64,000 bases of DNA, taken from assembly GCA_020248405.1 (NCBI GenBank), contig JADCHQ010000003.1, positions 62,001-126,000 on the forward strand, written 5' to 3'. Shown here one piece after another: positions 17,432-25,969 of the stretch; the first letter of the stretch is position 1, and the number at the start of each line of letters is the position of its first letter. A model generated the notes under the pieces. That model was not told where the DNA came from and did not search any database. It saw only the letters and a program-made list of their open reading frames with translations. The position numbers and the translations under genes were made by a program. Source of the stretch: Rhodocyclaceae bacterium (lineage in GTDB: Bacteria; Pseudomonadota; Gammaproteobacteria; Burkholderiales; Ga0077523).

Positions 17432-18757
17432 TCAGGGCGAGACCCACAGGGACAACGGCAGCAGGCAGTGCACGGTCTTGCCGCCAGCGGCCTCCGCGCG
17501 GCCCACGCGGGTGTCCATGGCCAGGCTCGCGAGTGAATAGGCGTCCAGTGCCGAGAGACCCTTCTCGGCCTGCAGCCGCTCGATCATGGGCATCGCCGCA
17601 CGATTCATGGCCTGCATGAGGTCGCCGTCCTCGCCCACCGTGACGAAGGCGCCGCGCACGTCCTTCGCGGGCCGTGCCGCGGGGCGGTCCTTCAGGCGCT
17701 TGGGCAGCAGGCAGTACAGCCCCTTCACCTGGTTCACCACCTCGGCCACGCGCACATCGCCGTGCTGCTGCATCCAGCGCAGCGCGTCGCCGCCCGACAG
17801 GCCGCGCCACTCGCGCAGGAATTTCACCGTCTCTTCCACCAGCAGTTCGTGGGCGCGGTTAAGGCTACGGTCGTAGCCGGTGGTGAGCCAGTGGGTGGGC
17901 GTCTCGATGCGCGGCCACGCGAGCGCCGCGCCCTTGCGCACCTTCACCGTGAGGGACAGCTCGCTGAAGGCCGTCTCGATGGCGGTGAGGTTGATCTCGC
18001 CGTTGCCCTGGGCGGCGTGGCTGTCGCCGGACCACAGCAGGGCGCCGTCCACGAACACCGGCAGGTGCAGCGTGGTGCCCTCCACCAGCTCGCGGATGTC
18101 CAGGTTGCCGCCGAAGGGCCCCGGCGGCACGGTGCTGTGCCGGCCGGGCTCGGCACGGGCCACGCCGAGGATGCCGGGAAAGGGCCGGATCGGGATTTCG
18201 ATGCCGGGCAGGAACTCGGTGCGGCGCCGCGCCAGATCGAAGTAGAACCACTTCACCTGCGGCTCGGTGAACACCTCGGGGAACTGGCCCAGCTTCAGCG
18301 GCCCGGGCAGGTTCCAGTTGGCGCCATAGGAGCGAGGAACGATGCGATTGATGCGGATCTCCAGCGCATCTCCCGGCATGGCGCCTTCCACGTAGATTGG
18401 GCCCGTTATGGTGTGGGGGCCGCGTCCGGGGTTGTCCACCCGAAGCTTCGTGATGCCCTGCACATCCATGCCGGGCAGGATGCGGTTGAGCGAGGCCATC
18501 TGCGTTTCCATCACCACCGTGTCGCCGTCGCGGATGCGCGCCCGCGGCGGCTCGGCGTTGTCGAACCAGCCCCACTGCACCGTCTCGTCGGTGGCGGGCA
18601 GCAGGTACACGCCCGACTGGTACTGACCCACCCGGCCCTGGGAGAGGGCGGCGATCTCGGGACGGGAGGATGGCGCGTCGGCGGCGACGGTGAGCAGCGG
18701 GGCGCCGGCGAGCGCCGCGGCGCCGGCGAGGAAGTTCCTGCGCGGAATATCTGGCAT
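17432..18757 (-). CDS. Tat-exported acetamidase/formamidase-family protein
   Basis: 441 residues. The Tat signal begins PRRNFLAGAAAL (residues 5-16), with a cleavage region near VAADA. The body is the FmdA/AmdA fold: 'NPGRGPHTITGPIYVEGAMPGDALEIRI', then the family motif GDSHAAQGNGE, and conserved acidic residues downstream. Cytoplasmic members hydrolyse formamide or acetamide to ammonia and the acid; a Tat signal implies a periplasmic enzyme here. It is 127 bases upstream of the sulfatase, also Tat-exported, so the two may act on related external substrates (inference). Confidence 0.82.
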   Translation of the reverse strand: MPDIPRRNFLAGAAALAGAPLLTVAADAPSSRPEIAALSQGRVGQYQSGVYLLPATDETVQWGWFDNAEPPRARIRDGDTVVMETQMASLNRILPGMDVQGITKLRVDNPGRGPHTITGPIYVEGAMPGDALEIRINRIVPRSYGANWNLPGPLKLGQFPEVFTEPQVKWFYFDLARRRTEFLPGIEIPIRPFPGILGVARAEPGRHSTVPPGPFGGNLDIRELVEGTTLHLPVFVDGALLWSGDSHAAQGNGEINLTAIETAFSELSLTVKVRKGAALAWPRIETPTHWLTTGYDRSLNRAHELLVEETVKFLREWRGLSGGDALRWMQQHGDVRVAEVVNQVKGLYCLLPKRLKDRPAARPAKDVRGAFVTVGEDGDLMQAMNRAAMPMIERLQAEKGLSALDAYSLASLAMDTRVGRAEAAGGKTVHCLLPLSLWVSP

Positions 18758-18866
18758 GGCGGGTCCGTTGGGATGACGATGCGGACTCCGTGACGGCGTC
18801 GTGCCCTGATGGGTGCGTCTTCGCGCGGTGGCACAATCGCGGCCCGCACTGTAACGGAAAGCCCGC

Positions 18867-19439
18867 GTGTTCCTCTACCTGCACGGCCTGAACAGTTCCC
18901 CCGCGTCGGTGAAGGCGCGCCAGCTCGGTGAGTTCCTGTCCGCGGCCGGCCGCGCCGCCGAGTTCGTCTGCCCAGCCTTGCCCCATCATCCCGTGGAGGC
19001 CATGGCGTTGGCGGAGTCGATGCTGGCTGGCGTGGATCCCGGCCGGGTGACACTGGTGGGCAGCTCGCTGGGCGGCTTCTACGCCACCTGGCTGGCGGAG
19101 CGGTACGGCTGTCGCGCGGTGCTGGTGAACCCGGCGGTGCGTGCCCACGCGGGGCTGGAGAGCTACCTCGGCCCGCAGACCAATCTCTACACGGGTGAGA
19201 CCTGGGAACTGACCCGGGAGCACCTGGCCGGCTACGCGCGGTTCGCCGTGGAGCGGCCCACCCGGATGGAGCGCTACTTCCTCATGGTCACCACCGGTGA
19301 CGAGGTACTCGACTATCGCGCCGCCGTGGAGCGCTTCGCGGGCGCCCTGCAGTTGATCGTGGCGGGCTCCGACCACGGCTTCTTGCAGTTCGAACAGCAT
19401 CTGCACGAGGTGCTGGCCTTCGCCGACGCACCCGTATAA
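18867..19439 (+). CDS. YqiA/YcfP-family alpha/beta hydrolase
   Basis: 190 residues from a GTG at 18867 preceded by a purine-rich stretch. The opening FLYLHGLNSSPASVKA is typical of YqiA esterases. The nucleophile elbow is GSSLGGFY (Ser about 73), and the acid and His lie in 'VTTGDEVLDY' and 'GSDHGF'. In E. coli, yqiA sits near the topoisomerase IV gene parE and the protein is a short-chain acyl esterase. The stop codon region contains a perfect TATAAT (19435-19440) that may serve the next gene. Confidence 0.87.
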   Translation: MFLYLHGLNSSPASVKARQLGEFLSAAGRAAEFVCPALPHHPVEAMALAESMLAGVDPGRVTLVGSSLGGFYATWLAERYGCRAVLVNPAVRAHAGLESYLGPQTNLYTGETWELTREHLAGYARFAVERPTRMERYFLMVTTGDEVLDYRAAVERFAGALQLIVAGSDHGFLQFEQHLHEVLAFADAPV

Positions 19440-19440
19440 T
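19435..19440 (+). promoter_or_regulatory. Candidate -10 element for the RNB ribonuclease gene
   Basis: TATAAT embedded in the end of the yqiA-like gene, 51 bases upstream of the ATG at 19492. No good -35 hexamer lies 16-18 bases upstream, so the assignment rests on the -10 match only. Confidence 0.35.
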
Positions 19441-19491
19441 CCCCGCCCCACCACGGCGGGTTCGTCCCGCCCCCGCGCGCGGCCACTTTCC

Positions 19492-21330
19492 ATGCACGTG
19501 TTCTACGAAGAGGACGGCGGCTTCAAGGTCGGCACCGTGCTCGCCGACAATGTCTCCTCCCTGCAGGTGGAAGCCCCGCACGGCAAGCGCACCAAGGTGA
19601 AGGCTGGCGCCGTGCTGCTGCGCTTTGGCGAACCTGGCCTGGCCGGGTTCCTGGAGGCCGCCCACCGCGTCGAGGCCGCCATCGAGCCGGAGTTCCTGTG
19701 GGAAGTGGCGCCCCAGGACGAGTTCGACTACCAGGCGCTGGCGCGGGAGTATTTCGGTCACCAGCCCACGCAGGTGGAATCGGCCGGTCTGCTGTTGCGC
19801 CTGCACGGCCTGCCCATGCACTTCTACAAAAAAGGCAAGGGCCGCTATCGCAGCGCGCCGCCCGAGTCGCTCAAGGCGGCCCTCGCCAGCGTGGAGCGCA
19901 AGCGCCAGCAGGCCGAGGCCCAGGCGGCCTATGCGGCGGCGCTGTCGCGGGGCGAGCTGCCCGAAGCCTTCCGCCCGTTGCTGGACGAACTGCTCTACGA
20001 ACCCGACCGGGGCAGCATCGAATACAAGGCCGTGGAGGCGGCCGCCGGACAGGCGGGCCTGTCGCCGCTGCGCCTGCTGGCGCGCGCTGGCGCCGTGCCC
20101 TCGCCCTACGACTACCACCTGCGGCGCTTCCTGCGGGAGCATTTTCCCGCTGGCGTGCATGTGGCGCCCGTGGCACCACTGCCCGACCACGACGACCTGC
20201 CCCTCGCGCCCGTGCAGGCCTTCAGCATCGACGACGTGAGCACCACGGAAATCGACGACGCGCTGTCGGTGGTACCGCGGCCCGGCGGCGGCTGGCAGGT
20301 GGGCGTGCACATCGCCGCGCCCGCCCTTGGGCTGGCGCCGGGCGGCACGCTCGACGAACTGGCGGCGGCGCGCCAGTCCACCGTCTACATTCCGGGCGAC
20401 AAGATCACCATGCTTCCGGACGCGGTGATCGAGCGCTACACCCTGCGCGAAGGCGGCGCGCGGGCCGTGGTGTCGCTGTATGCCCACCTCGACGACGCCC
20501 TGGCGCCCATCGGCTTCGAGACCCGGGTGGAGCGGGTACACGTGGCCGCCAACCTGCGCCACGACGACATTGAGGCGCGGTTCAACGAGCAATCCATCGC
20601 CGCCGGCGCGCTGGACTTTCCCTTCGGGCCGGAGCTGGCGCGGCTGTACGCCTTTGCGCTGCGCCTGGAGGCCGGGCGCGGCCGCCCCGAGCAGGCACCG
20701 GACAAGCGCGACTACGCCTTCTACGTGGAGCAGGGCCGGGTGCGTATCGTCGAGCGGCGCCGCGGCTCGCCCATGGACCGGCTGGTGGCGGAGCTGATGA
20801 TCCTGGCCAATGCCCACTGGGGCGGCGAGTTGGCGGCGGCGCGGGTACCTGCCATCTACCGGGTGCAAAACGGCGGCAAGACGCGCATGTCCACCGCTCC
20901 CGGGCCCCACGACGGGCTGGGCGTGGAGCAGTACGCCTGGTCCAGTTCGCCGCTGCGCCGGTATGTGGACCTGGTGAACCAGCGCCAGATCATCGCCCGC
21001 GCACTGGGCGAAGACCCGCCCTATCGCAGGGCCGCCGACGAGCTGGGCGTGGTGGTGCGCGATTTTGAGGCGGCCTACGAGGCCTACGGGGAGTTCCAGC
21101 GCCAGATGGAGCGCTTCTGGTGCCTGCGCTGGGTGGAGCAGGAATCGGCCTGGCGCACGCGGGCCACGGTGCTGCGCGAGAACCTGGTGCGGCTGGAGCG
21201 CATCCCGTTGTTCACGCGCATGCCCTCGTTGCCGGGGGATGTGGCGCCCGGCAGCGCCGTCGAGGTGGAGATCCGCGACATCGATTACCTGACCCTCGAC
21301 TTCGATTGCCACTTCGTGGCCCGGGCGTGA
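19492..21330 (+). CDS. RNB-domain ribonuclease (RNase II/R-like)
   Basis: 612 residues. The N-terminal region carries beta-rich segments (KVGTVLADNVSSLQVEA) and a helical linker. The RNB catalytic domain begins near 'QAFSIDDVSTTEIDDALSV' with the acidic cluster that binds Mg2+ in RNase II and RNase R. The C-terminal part contains 'YAWSSSPLRRYVDLVNQRQI', which is strongly conserved in RNB enzymes. It degrades RNA 3'-to-5' processively in the cytoplasm. It is shorter than RNase R (about 800) and the N-terminus is divergent, so I give no symbol. Confidence 0.88.
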   Translation: MHVFYEEDGGFKVGTVLADNVSSLQVEAPHGKRTKVKAGAVLLRFGEPGLAGFLEAAHRVEAAIEPEFLWEVAPQDEFDYQALAREYFGHQPTQVESAGLLLRLHGLPMHFYKKGKGRYRSAPPESLKAALASVERKRQQAEAQAAYAAALSRGELPEAFRPLLDELLYEPDRGSIEYKAVEAAAGQAGLSPLRLLARAGAVPSPYDYHLRRFLREHFPAGVHVAPVAPLPDHDDLPLAPVQAFSIDDVSTTEIDDALSVVPRPGGGWQVGVHIAAPALGLAPGGTLDELAAARQSTVYIPGDKITMLPDAVIERYTLREGGARAVVSLYAHLDDALAPIGFETRVERVHVAANLRHDDIEARFNEQSIAAGALDFPFGPELARLYAFALRLEAGRGRPEQAPDKRDYAFYVEQGRVRIVERRRGSPMDRLVAELMILANAHWGGELAAARVPAIYRVQNGGKTRMSTAPGPHDGLGVEQYAWSSSPLRRYVDLVNQRQIIARALGEDPPYRRAADELGVVVRDFEAAYEAYGEFQRQMERFWCLRWVEQESAWRTRATVLRENLVRLERIPLFTRMPSLPGDVAPGSAVEVEIRDIDYLTLDFDCHFVARA

Positions 21331-21375
21331 GGGGCCTACAATCCCGTCCGTGATCGGCCTGTTTTCTCCGCCTTC

Positions 21376-22293
21376 GTGCCGGCCCGCCTGAAGGCTGCGC
21401 CCGCAGTGAGCCTCTCGCTCGAGGGGTTGGTGCCCCCGCCGCCTGCCGGCAGCCAGGTGCTTCCAGTGGCCATTGCCATGTCGCTGGTGCTGCACGCCGG
21501 GTTGTTGCTGTTGAAATTCGCGCCACCCGATGGGCGCATGCTGGAAAACCTCGCCCCTCCCCTGGAGGTGGTGCTCGTGAACAGCAAGTCGGCCCAGAAG
21601 CCATTCAAGGCCGACGCGCTTGCCCAGTCCGATCTCGACGGCGGGGGCAACACCGAACTGGACCGTCGCGCCAAGACTAACCTGCCGGTGTTGCCGGAGG
21701 ACCCCTCGGACGAGGTGTCCCTGGCCGCCCAGCGCGTGGAGGAGGCCGAGGCCAAGGCGCTGAAACTACTTGCCCGGCTCAAGTCCGACAAGGCGGTGGA
21801 TCCCGGGGCCAGGAATCGTCAGAAGCTCCGCGAATCCGAGGCTGCCCGCGAGACGCCGGAGGCCGAGCAGCGCCGCCTGGAGATCGCGCGGCTGGAGGCC
21901 CAGATCGCGCGCCAGATGGATCATTACCAAAAGCTCCCCAAGCGCAAGTTTGTCGGTGCACGCACCGAGGGCGTGGTGTACGCCCAGTACGTGGATGACT
22001 GGCGGCAGCGCATTGAAAAGATCGGTACCCGGAATTTCCCCGGCGAAGCCCGGCGCCAAGGCATCTTCGGCTCGTTACTGCTCACGGTCTCCATTCGCGC
22101 CGACGGCAGCCTGGAAAAAATCGAGGTGGATCGCTCCTCCGGCCACGAGGTGCTCGACCGCGCGGCCCGCCGCATCGTCATGATGGCGGGGCCCTTCCAG
22201 CCCTTCCCGCCCGCGGTCCGCAGCGAGGTGGACATCCTCTCCATCACCCGCGTGTGGACCTTCACCCGCAGCGACGAACTGGTGGCGGAATGA
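21376..22293 (+). CDS. TonB-like energy transducer protein
   Basis: 305 residues from a GTG. One N-terminal membrane anchor lies at about 33-53 (VLPVAIAMSLVLHAGLLLL). A charged helical region rich in Glu, Arg and Ala spans the periplasm (about 110-200), and a TonB C-terminal domain follows at about 205-300 (WRQRIEKIGTRNFP, GSLLLTVSIRADGSLEKIEV, then SSGHEVLDRAARRIV). No exbB/exbD or TonB-dependent receptor is next to it. The charged mid-region is closer to TolA or TonB paralogues of betaproteobacteria than to the Pro-rich classical TonB. It is followed 10 bases later by aroE. Confidence 0.83.
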   Translation: MPARLKAAPAVSLSLEGLVPPPPAGSQVLPVAIAMSLVLHAGLLLLKFAPPDGRMLENLAPPLEVVLVNSKSAQKPFKADALAQSDLDGGGNTELDRRAKTNLPVLPEDPSDEVSLAAQRVEEAEAKALKLLARLKSDKAVDPGARNRQKLRESEAARETPEAEQRRLEIARLEAQIARQMDHYQKLPKRKFVGARTEGVVYAQYVDDWRQRIEKIGTRNFPGEARRQGIFGSLLLTVSIRADGSLEKIEVDRSSGHEVLDRAARRIVMMAGPFQPFPPAVRSEVDILSITRVWTFTRSDELVAE

Positions 22294-22303
22294 GGGCGCG
22301 GCC

Positions 22304-23131
22304 ATGACCGACCGCTACGCCGTGATCGGCAACCCCGTGGCCCACAGCCGCTCGCCCGACATCCACGCCGCTTTTGCCCGCCAGACGGGACAGGACCTGG
22401 TGTACGGCCGCATCCTGGCTCCGGTGGAAGGGTTCGCCGCCGCCGTGGACGCCTTTCGCGCCGAGGGTGGCCTGGGTCTCAACGTCACCATCCCCTTCAA
22501 GCGTGACGCCTTCGCCTATGCCGGCCAGCGCACGCCGCGCGCCGAGGCAGCCGGGGCGGTGAACACCCTGCGCTTCGATCCCGACGCCTTGGCGCTGGGC
22601 GACAACACCGACGGCGCGGGCCTGGTGCGCGATCTTCGCCACAACCTGGGCGTGCGGCTCGAGGGCGCGCGCGTGCTGGTGGCGGGCGCCGGCGGCGCCA
22701 CGCAAGGGGTGGTGTTGCCGCTGCTGCAGGCAGGCGTTCGCGAATTGGTGATCGCCAACCGCACCGTGGAAAAGGCGGTGGCCCTGGCGGCGCGCTTTGG
22801 TCCTGTTGCCCCGGGCGGTGCGGTGCGCGGCAGCGGTTTCGCGCCTTTGGCGGCCCAGAGCTTCGACGTGATCGTCAACGCCACCGCGGCCAGCATTGCC
22901 GGCGAGGCGTTGCCCTTGCCTGAGGGCCTGTGCGCCTCGGGTTGCACGGCCTACGACATGATGTATGGCAAGGACGAGACACCCTTTCTCGCCTGGGCGC
23001 GCGGCCAGGGTGCCGCCACGCGCAGCGATGGGCTGGGCATGCTGGTAGAACAGGCCGCCGAATCCTTCCATCTGTGGCGCGGCGTGCGTCCGGATACGGC
23101 GCCGGTGCTGCGCATGCTGCGCGGCTGCTGA
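22304..23131 (+). CDS. aroE: Shikimate dehydrogenase (NADP+)
   Basis: 275 residues. The substrate-binding opening has 'IGNPVAHSRSPDIH', the catalytic Lys lies in NVTIPFK, the conserved DNTDGAGL follows, and the dinucleotide motif is VAGAGGATQG. It reduces 3-dehydroshikimate to shikimate in aromatic amino acid synthesis. It lies between the TonB-like gene and mtgA (6 bases), all on the plus strand, as in other betaproteobacteria. Confidence 0.95.
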   Translation: MTDRYAVIGNPVAHSRSPDIHAAFARQTGQDLVYGRILAPVEGFAAAVDAFRAEGGLGLNVTIPFKRDAFAYAGQRTPRAEAAGAVNTLRFDPDALALGDNTDGAGLVRDLRHNLGVRLEGARVLVAGAGGATQGVVLPLLQAGVRELVIANRTVEKAVALAARFGPVAPGGAVRGSGFAPLAAQSFDVIVNATAASIAGEALPLPEGLCASGCTAYDMMYGKDETPFLAWARGQGAATRSDGLGMLVEQAAESFHLWRGVRPDTAPVLRMLRGC

Positions 23132-23137
23132 AGGGCC

Positions 23138-23836
23138 ATGGGGCGTTCGCTGCGGCGCGGCCTGTCGGCGGCGCTCTGGATAGTGGGCGGCGCGCTTCTC
23201 GCATACCAGCTCTGGATGTTTGGCTGCGTGGTGTGGTGGACCGGCTTCAACCCCTCCACCTCCGCCTTCATGGAAGACCGTCTCGAAGTGCTTCAGGCCC
23301 GCGATCCGGGCGCGGAACTCAAGCACCGCTGGGTACCATACGAAAACATCTCCGTGCACCTGAAGCGCGCCGTGGTGGCCGCGGAGGACGCGAAATTCGT
23401 GGAGCACGAGGGTTTCGACTGGGAAGCGCTGCAAAAGGCCTACGAAAAGAATCTCAAGAAGGGCAAGGTGGTGGCCGGCGGCTCCACCATCAGCCAGCAG
23501 CTTGCCAAGAACCTGTTCCTGTCCTCAAGGCGCACGCCGTGGCGCAAGGCCCAGGAAGCGGTGATCACCCTCATGCTCGAGGCCGTGATGAGCAAGCGGC
23601 GCATCCTGGAGATCTATCTCAACGTGATCGAATGGGGCGAGGGTGTTTTCGGCGCCGAGGCCGCGGCGCGCTACTACTTCGGGCAAAGTGCCCAGGCCCT
23701 GAGGCCAGTCCAGGCCGCCCGGCTGGCCGCCATGGTGCCCAATCCGCGCTTCTACGACCGGCATCGGGCCACGGCCTGGCTCGAGCACAAGACCGGCATC
23801 ATCCTGCAGCGCATGCCTGCAGCGCAGTTGCCCTGA
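23138..23836 (+). CDS. mtgA: Monofunctional biosynthetic peptidoglycan transglycosylase
   Basis: 232 residues. One N-terminal membrane anchor (about 8-35) is followed by the GT51 glycosyltransferase domain. Motif 1 is VVAAEDAKFVEHEGFDW with the catalytic Glu, motif 2 is GGSTISQQLAKNLFLS, and motif 3 'KRRILEIYLNVIEWGEGVFG' is complete. There is no transpeptidase domain, so it polymerises glycan strands from lipid II without cross-linking. It is linked to aroE upstream. Confidence 0.95.
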   Translation: MGRSLRRGLSAALWIVGGALLAYQLWMFGCVVWWTGFNPSTSAFMEDRLEVLQARDPGAELKHRWVPYENISVHLKRAVVAAEDAKFVEHEGFDWEALQKAYEKNLKKGKVVAGGSTISQQLAKNLFLSSRRTPWRKAQEAVITLMLEAVMSKRRILEIYLNVIEWGEGVFGAEAAARYYFGQSAQALRPVQAARLAAMVPNPRFYDRHRATAWLEHKTGIILQRMPAAQLP

Positions 23837-23866
23837 GCGCGCGGCGGCGGCGTCGCCGGGACTGCC

Positions 23867-23872
23867 TATAAT
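23867..23872 (+). promoter_or_regulatory. Candidate -10 element for lgt
   Basis: A perfect TATAAT preceded by TGCC lies 32 bases before the lgt ATG, in the gap after mtgA. No matching -35 hexamer is evident. Confidence 0.4.
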
Positions 23873-23904
23873 TCGCGGGCTCCTCCGGGCACATTTCCTG
23901 CCGC

Positions 23905-24696
23905 ATGTTCATCCACCCCCAATTCGACCCCGTCGCCCTGAAGCTCGGCCCCTTGGCCGTGCGCTGGTACGGCCTGATGTACCTGCTGGGTTTCGTGGCT
24001 GGCCTGATCCTGGGCCGTTATCGGGCCCGCCGCCGGCCCGATCTGGGGTGGACTTACAGCGACATCGACGACCTGCTGTTCTACTGCGTGATCGGCGTGG
24101 TGCTGGGGGGTCGGCTGGGCTACGTGCTGTTCTACAAGTTCGCCGACTATGCCGCCAGTCCGCTGTCGGTGTTCGCCGTGTGGGAGGGTGGCATGTCCTT
24201 CCACGGCGGCTTCCTCGGCGTGCTTGTAGCCATGGTGGTGTTTGCCCTGCGTCGTGGCAAGCGCTGGCTGGTGGTGACGGATTTCATCGCCCCGCTGGTG
24301 CCGCCGGGGCTGGGGTTTGGGCGCTTTGGCAATTTCATCAACGCCGAGCTCTGGGGGCGACCCACCGACCTGCCCTGGGCGGTGGTATTCCCCAATGTCG
24401 ACGCCCTGTCGCGCCACCCCTCACAGCTCTACGAGTGCGCTCTGGAAGGCGTGGTGCTGTTCGCGCTGTTGTGGTGGTTTTCCGCCCGCCCGCGGCCCGT
24501 GGGCGCAGTATCGGGGTTGTTCCTGACGGGCTACGGGAGCATGCGCTTCCTGGTGGAGTTCACCCGCGAGCCCGACACTTTCCTGGGCCTGCTGGCGGGT
24601 AACCTGAGCATGGGCCAGTGGTTGTCGCTTCCCATGGTGTTGGCTGGTCTCGCCATGCTCTACTGGGCCCACCAACGCAAGCCAGCTGCGGCCTGA
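23905..24696 (+). CDS. lgt: Phosphatidylglycerol:prolipoprotein diacylglyceryl transferase
   Basis: 263 residues with about seven membrane segments. The Lgt signature appears as [20 protein letters not shown]. The conserved '[14 protein letters not shown]' carries the essential His-region, and '[12 protein letters not shown]' opens the protein. In the inner membrane it transfers diacylglyceryl from phosphatidylglycerol to the lipobox cysteine, the first step of lipoprotein maturation. At least two predicted lipoproteins in this window would be clients. A TATAAT lies just upstream. Confidence 0.96.
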   Translation: MFIHPQFDPVALKLGPLAVRWYGLMYLLGFVAGLILGRYRARRRPDLGWTYSDIDDLLFYCVIGVVLGGRLGYVLFYKFADYAASPLSVFAVWEGGMSFHGGFLGVLVAMVVFALRRGKRWLVVTDFIAPLVPPGLGFGRFGNFINAELWGRPTDLPWAVVFPNVDALSRHPSQLYECALEGVVLFALLWWFSARPRPVGAVSGLFLTGYGSMRFLVEFTREPDTFLGLLAGNLSMGQWLSLPMVLAGLAMLYWAHQRKPAAA

Positions 24697-24718
24697 CGGG
24701 GGCGTCGAAGGGGCTGCA

Positions 24719-24748
24719 TTGCCCCGGGTGTTCCAGTCAGCGTAAAAT
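24719..24748 (+). promoter_or_regulatory. Promoter of the tRNA-Ala gene
   Basis: TTGCCC (24719-24724), an 18-base spacer, then TAAAAT (24743-24748). This places a transcript start a few bases before the mature tRNA 5' end at 24762. Confidence 0.45.
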
Positions 24749-24761
24749 CCGGGCCCGCCGT

Positions 24762-24837
<76 letters not shown>

Positions 24838-24846
24838 CCGCGCCCA

Positions 24847-24871
24847 AGCCCGGACTTGCTCCGGGTTTTTT
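24847..24871 (+). terminator. Rho-independent terminator of the tRNA-Ala gene
   Basis: The stem CCCGGA/TCCGGG has a 5-base loop and is followed immediately by six T residues. It starts about 10 bases after the tRNA CCA end. Confidence 0.8.
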
Positions 24872-25265
24872 CGCCCGGCGCGCCTGCGTCGCCGGGCCTC
24901 CAGGCGCGCAGCTGCCGGCGGCCTTCGAAGCACGCCGCGAGCCCTGGAGCTCGAAAAAGCCCTTGTTATTCAACGAGCAGCATCCTTGCGCCTGTGTGCG
25001 TGCACGGACTGGTCACAGGTGCTCGTTTGCCGGCGGCGGCCATGTCCTCATGGTTTCGGGGGCAGGGCACCCTGCACAAGGAGATAGGGGACTGAAGAGA
25101 TGGTTCGGGTTGCCGATAAAGTCCGGCGTATGCCGACGCCGGACCGTTAACAGGGGTGCACGGGCGGATGTGCGGATTGCGTCCGGGGCTCGGCGGCGGA
25201 AGAGCGTTGGCCTGTTTCCCGGAGGTTGTGCTCTTGCCCCCTCACATGAACGAGGCAGGAACGCC
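24872..25265. other. Intergenic region before the histidine kinase gene
   Basis: About 390 bases without a supportable gene. Short frames cross it but lack start signals. I looked for riboswitch-like conserved cores and attachment-site repeats of the tRNA and found none. It presumably contains the promoter of the kinase-regulator pair. Confidence 0.45.
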
Positions 25266-25958
25266 ATGAACGCTCAGGAAAGCAGACTCGATCTCACCAC
25301 CTATCTGGTTTCAGCCATCCACGACATGAAGAACTCGGTGGGTGTGATGACGGCCGAGCTTGAGCGGGCCATGGTGCACACCCCGGAGGGCAGCGGGTTG
25401 GTACGCGCCGGCCTCTCCAGCACGTTGTGGCAGCTGCAGCGGCTCAGAAACCAGTTGGTCCAGGCCATGGCCTTGTACCGCATCCACCAGAACTTCTATC
25501 CCTTCGACCCGAGCGCGCACGCCATGACGGACTTCGGCGCCGAGGCCCTGGCCTGGGTCGAGGGTCTTGCCTTGACCCGTGGCATGGAAGTGCGGGCCGA
25601 AGTGACGCCAGGGCTGACCGGGTTCTTCGACCGTGATCTGGTGAGCAGCGCCGTGGTGCAGGCCCTGCACAACGGGATGCGCTTCGCCCGCCGAAGGGTG
25701 AACCTGACCATCGCGCGGCCCAACGACTGGCTGGAATTGCGAGTCGAGGACGATGGCGAGGGCTTCCCCGAAGCGATTCTTGGACAGCCCTCGGGTCCTG
25801 TGGGCCGGCTGGACCACGCCGCGGGCAGCGCCGGTCTGGGGCTCTACTTCTCGCAGGTCGTTGCCGAACTGCACCGGCACCACGAGCGCGCTGGGCGCAT
25901 TCGCCTGGAAAACGGCGGCAAGCTCGGCGGCGCGTGCTTCGTCCTGCAACTGCCCTGA
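25266..25958 (+). CDS. Soluble sensor histidine kinase without sensor domain
   Basis: 230 residues from the ATG at 25266. There is no membrane segment or PAS/GAF domain. An H-box-like IHDMKNSVGVM (His19) lies near the N-terminus, of the 'HDxKN' type seen in HPK subfamilies that lack a periplasmic sensor. A HATPase_c domain follows, with 'VVQALHNGMRFA' (N-box) and 'VEDDGEGFP' (G1 box), then 'GSAGLGLYFSQVVAELH' (G2 box). It probably phosphorylates the response regulator encoded directly downstream. Input must come from a partner or a cytoplasmic signal (inference). Confidence 0.8.
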   Translation: MNAQESRLDLTTYLVSAIHDMKNSVGVMTAELERAMVHTPEGSGLVRAGLSSTLWQLQRLRNQLVQAMALYRIHQNFYPFDPSAHAMTDFGAEALAWVEGLALTRGMEVRAEVTPGLTGFFDRDLVSSAVVQALHNGMRFARRRVNLTIARPNDWLELRVEDDGEGFPEAILGQPSGPVGRLDHAAGSAGLGLYFSQVVAELHRHHERAGRIRLENGGKLGGACFVLQLP

Positions 25959-25969
25959 GCGCCGGCATC

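Noticed and set aside
19288..21495. Very long minus-strand frame (735 codons) opposite the RNB ribonuclease gene
   Set aside because: It is the antisense shadow of a GC-rich gene: His/Arg/Gly/Ala-biased with no domain, while the plus strand encodes a clear ribonuclease.
24872..25265. Possible riboswitch or tRNA-linked integration site downstream of tRNA-Ala
   Set aside because: No conserved riboswitch core could be matched, and there is no copy of the tRNA 3' end or integrase gene nearby.
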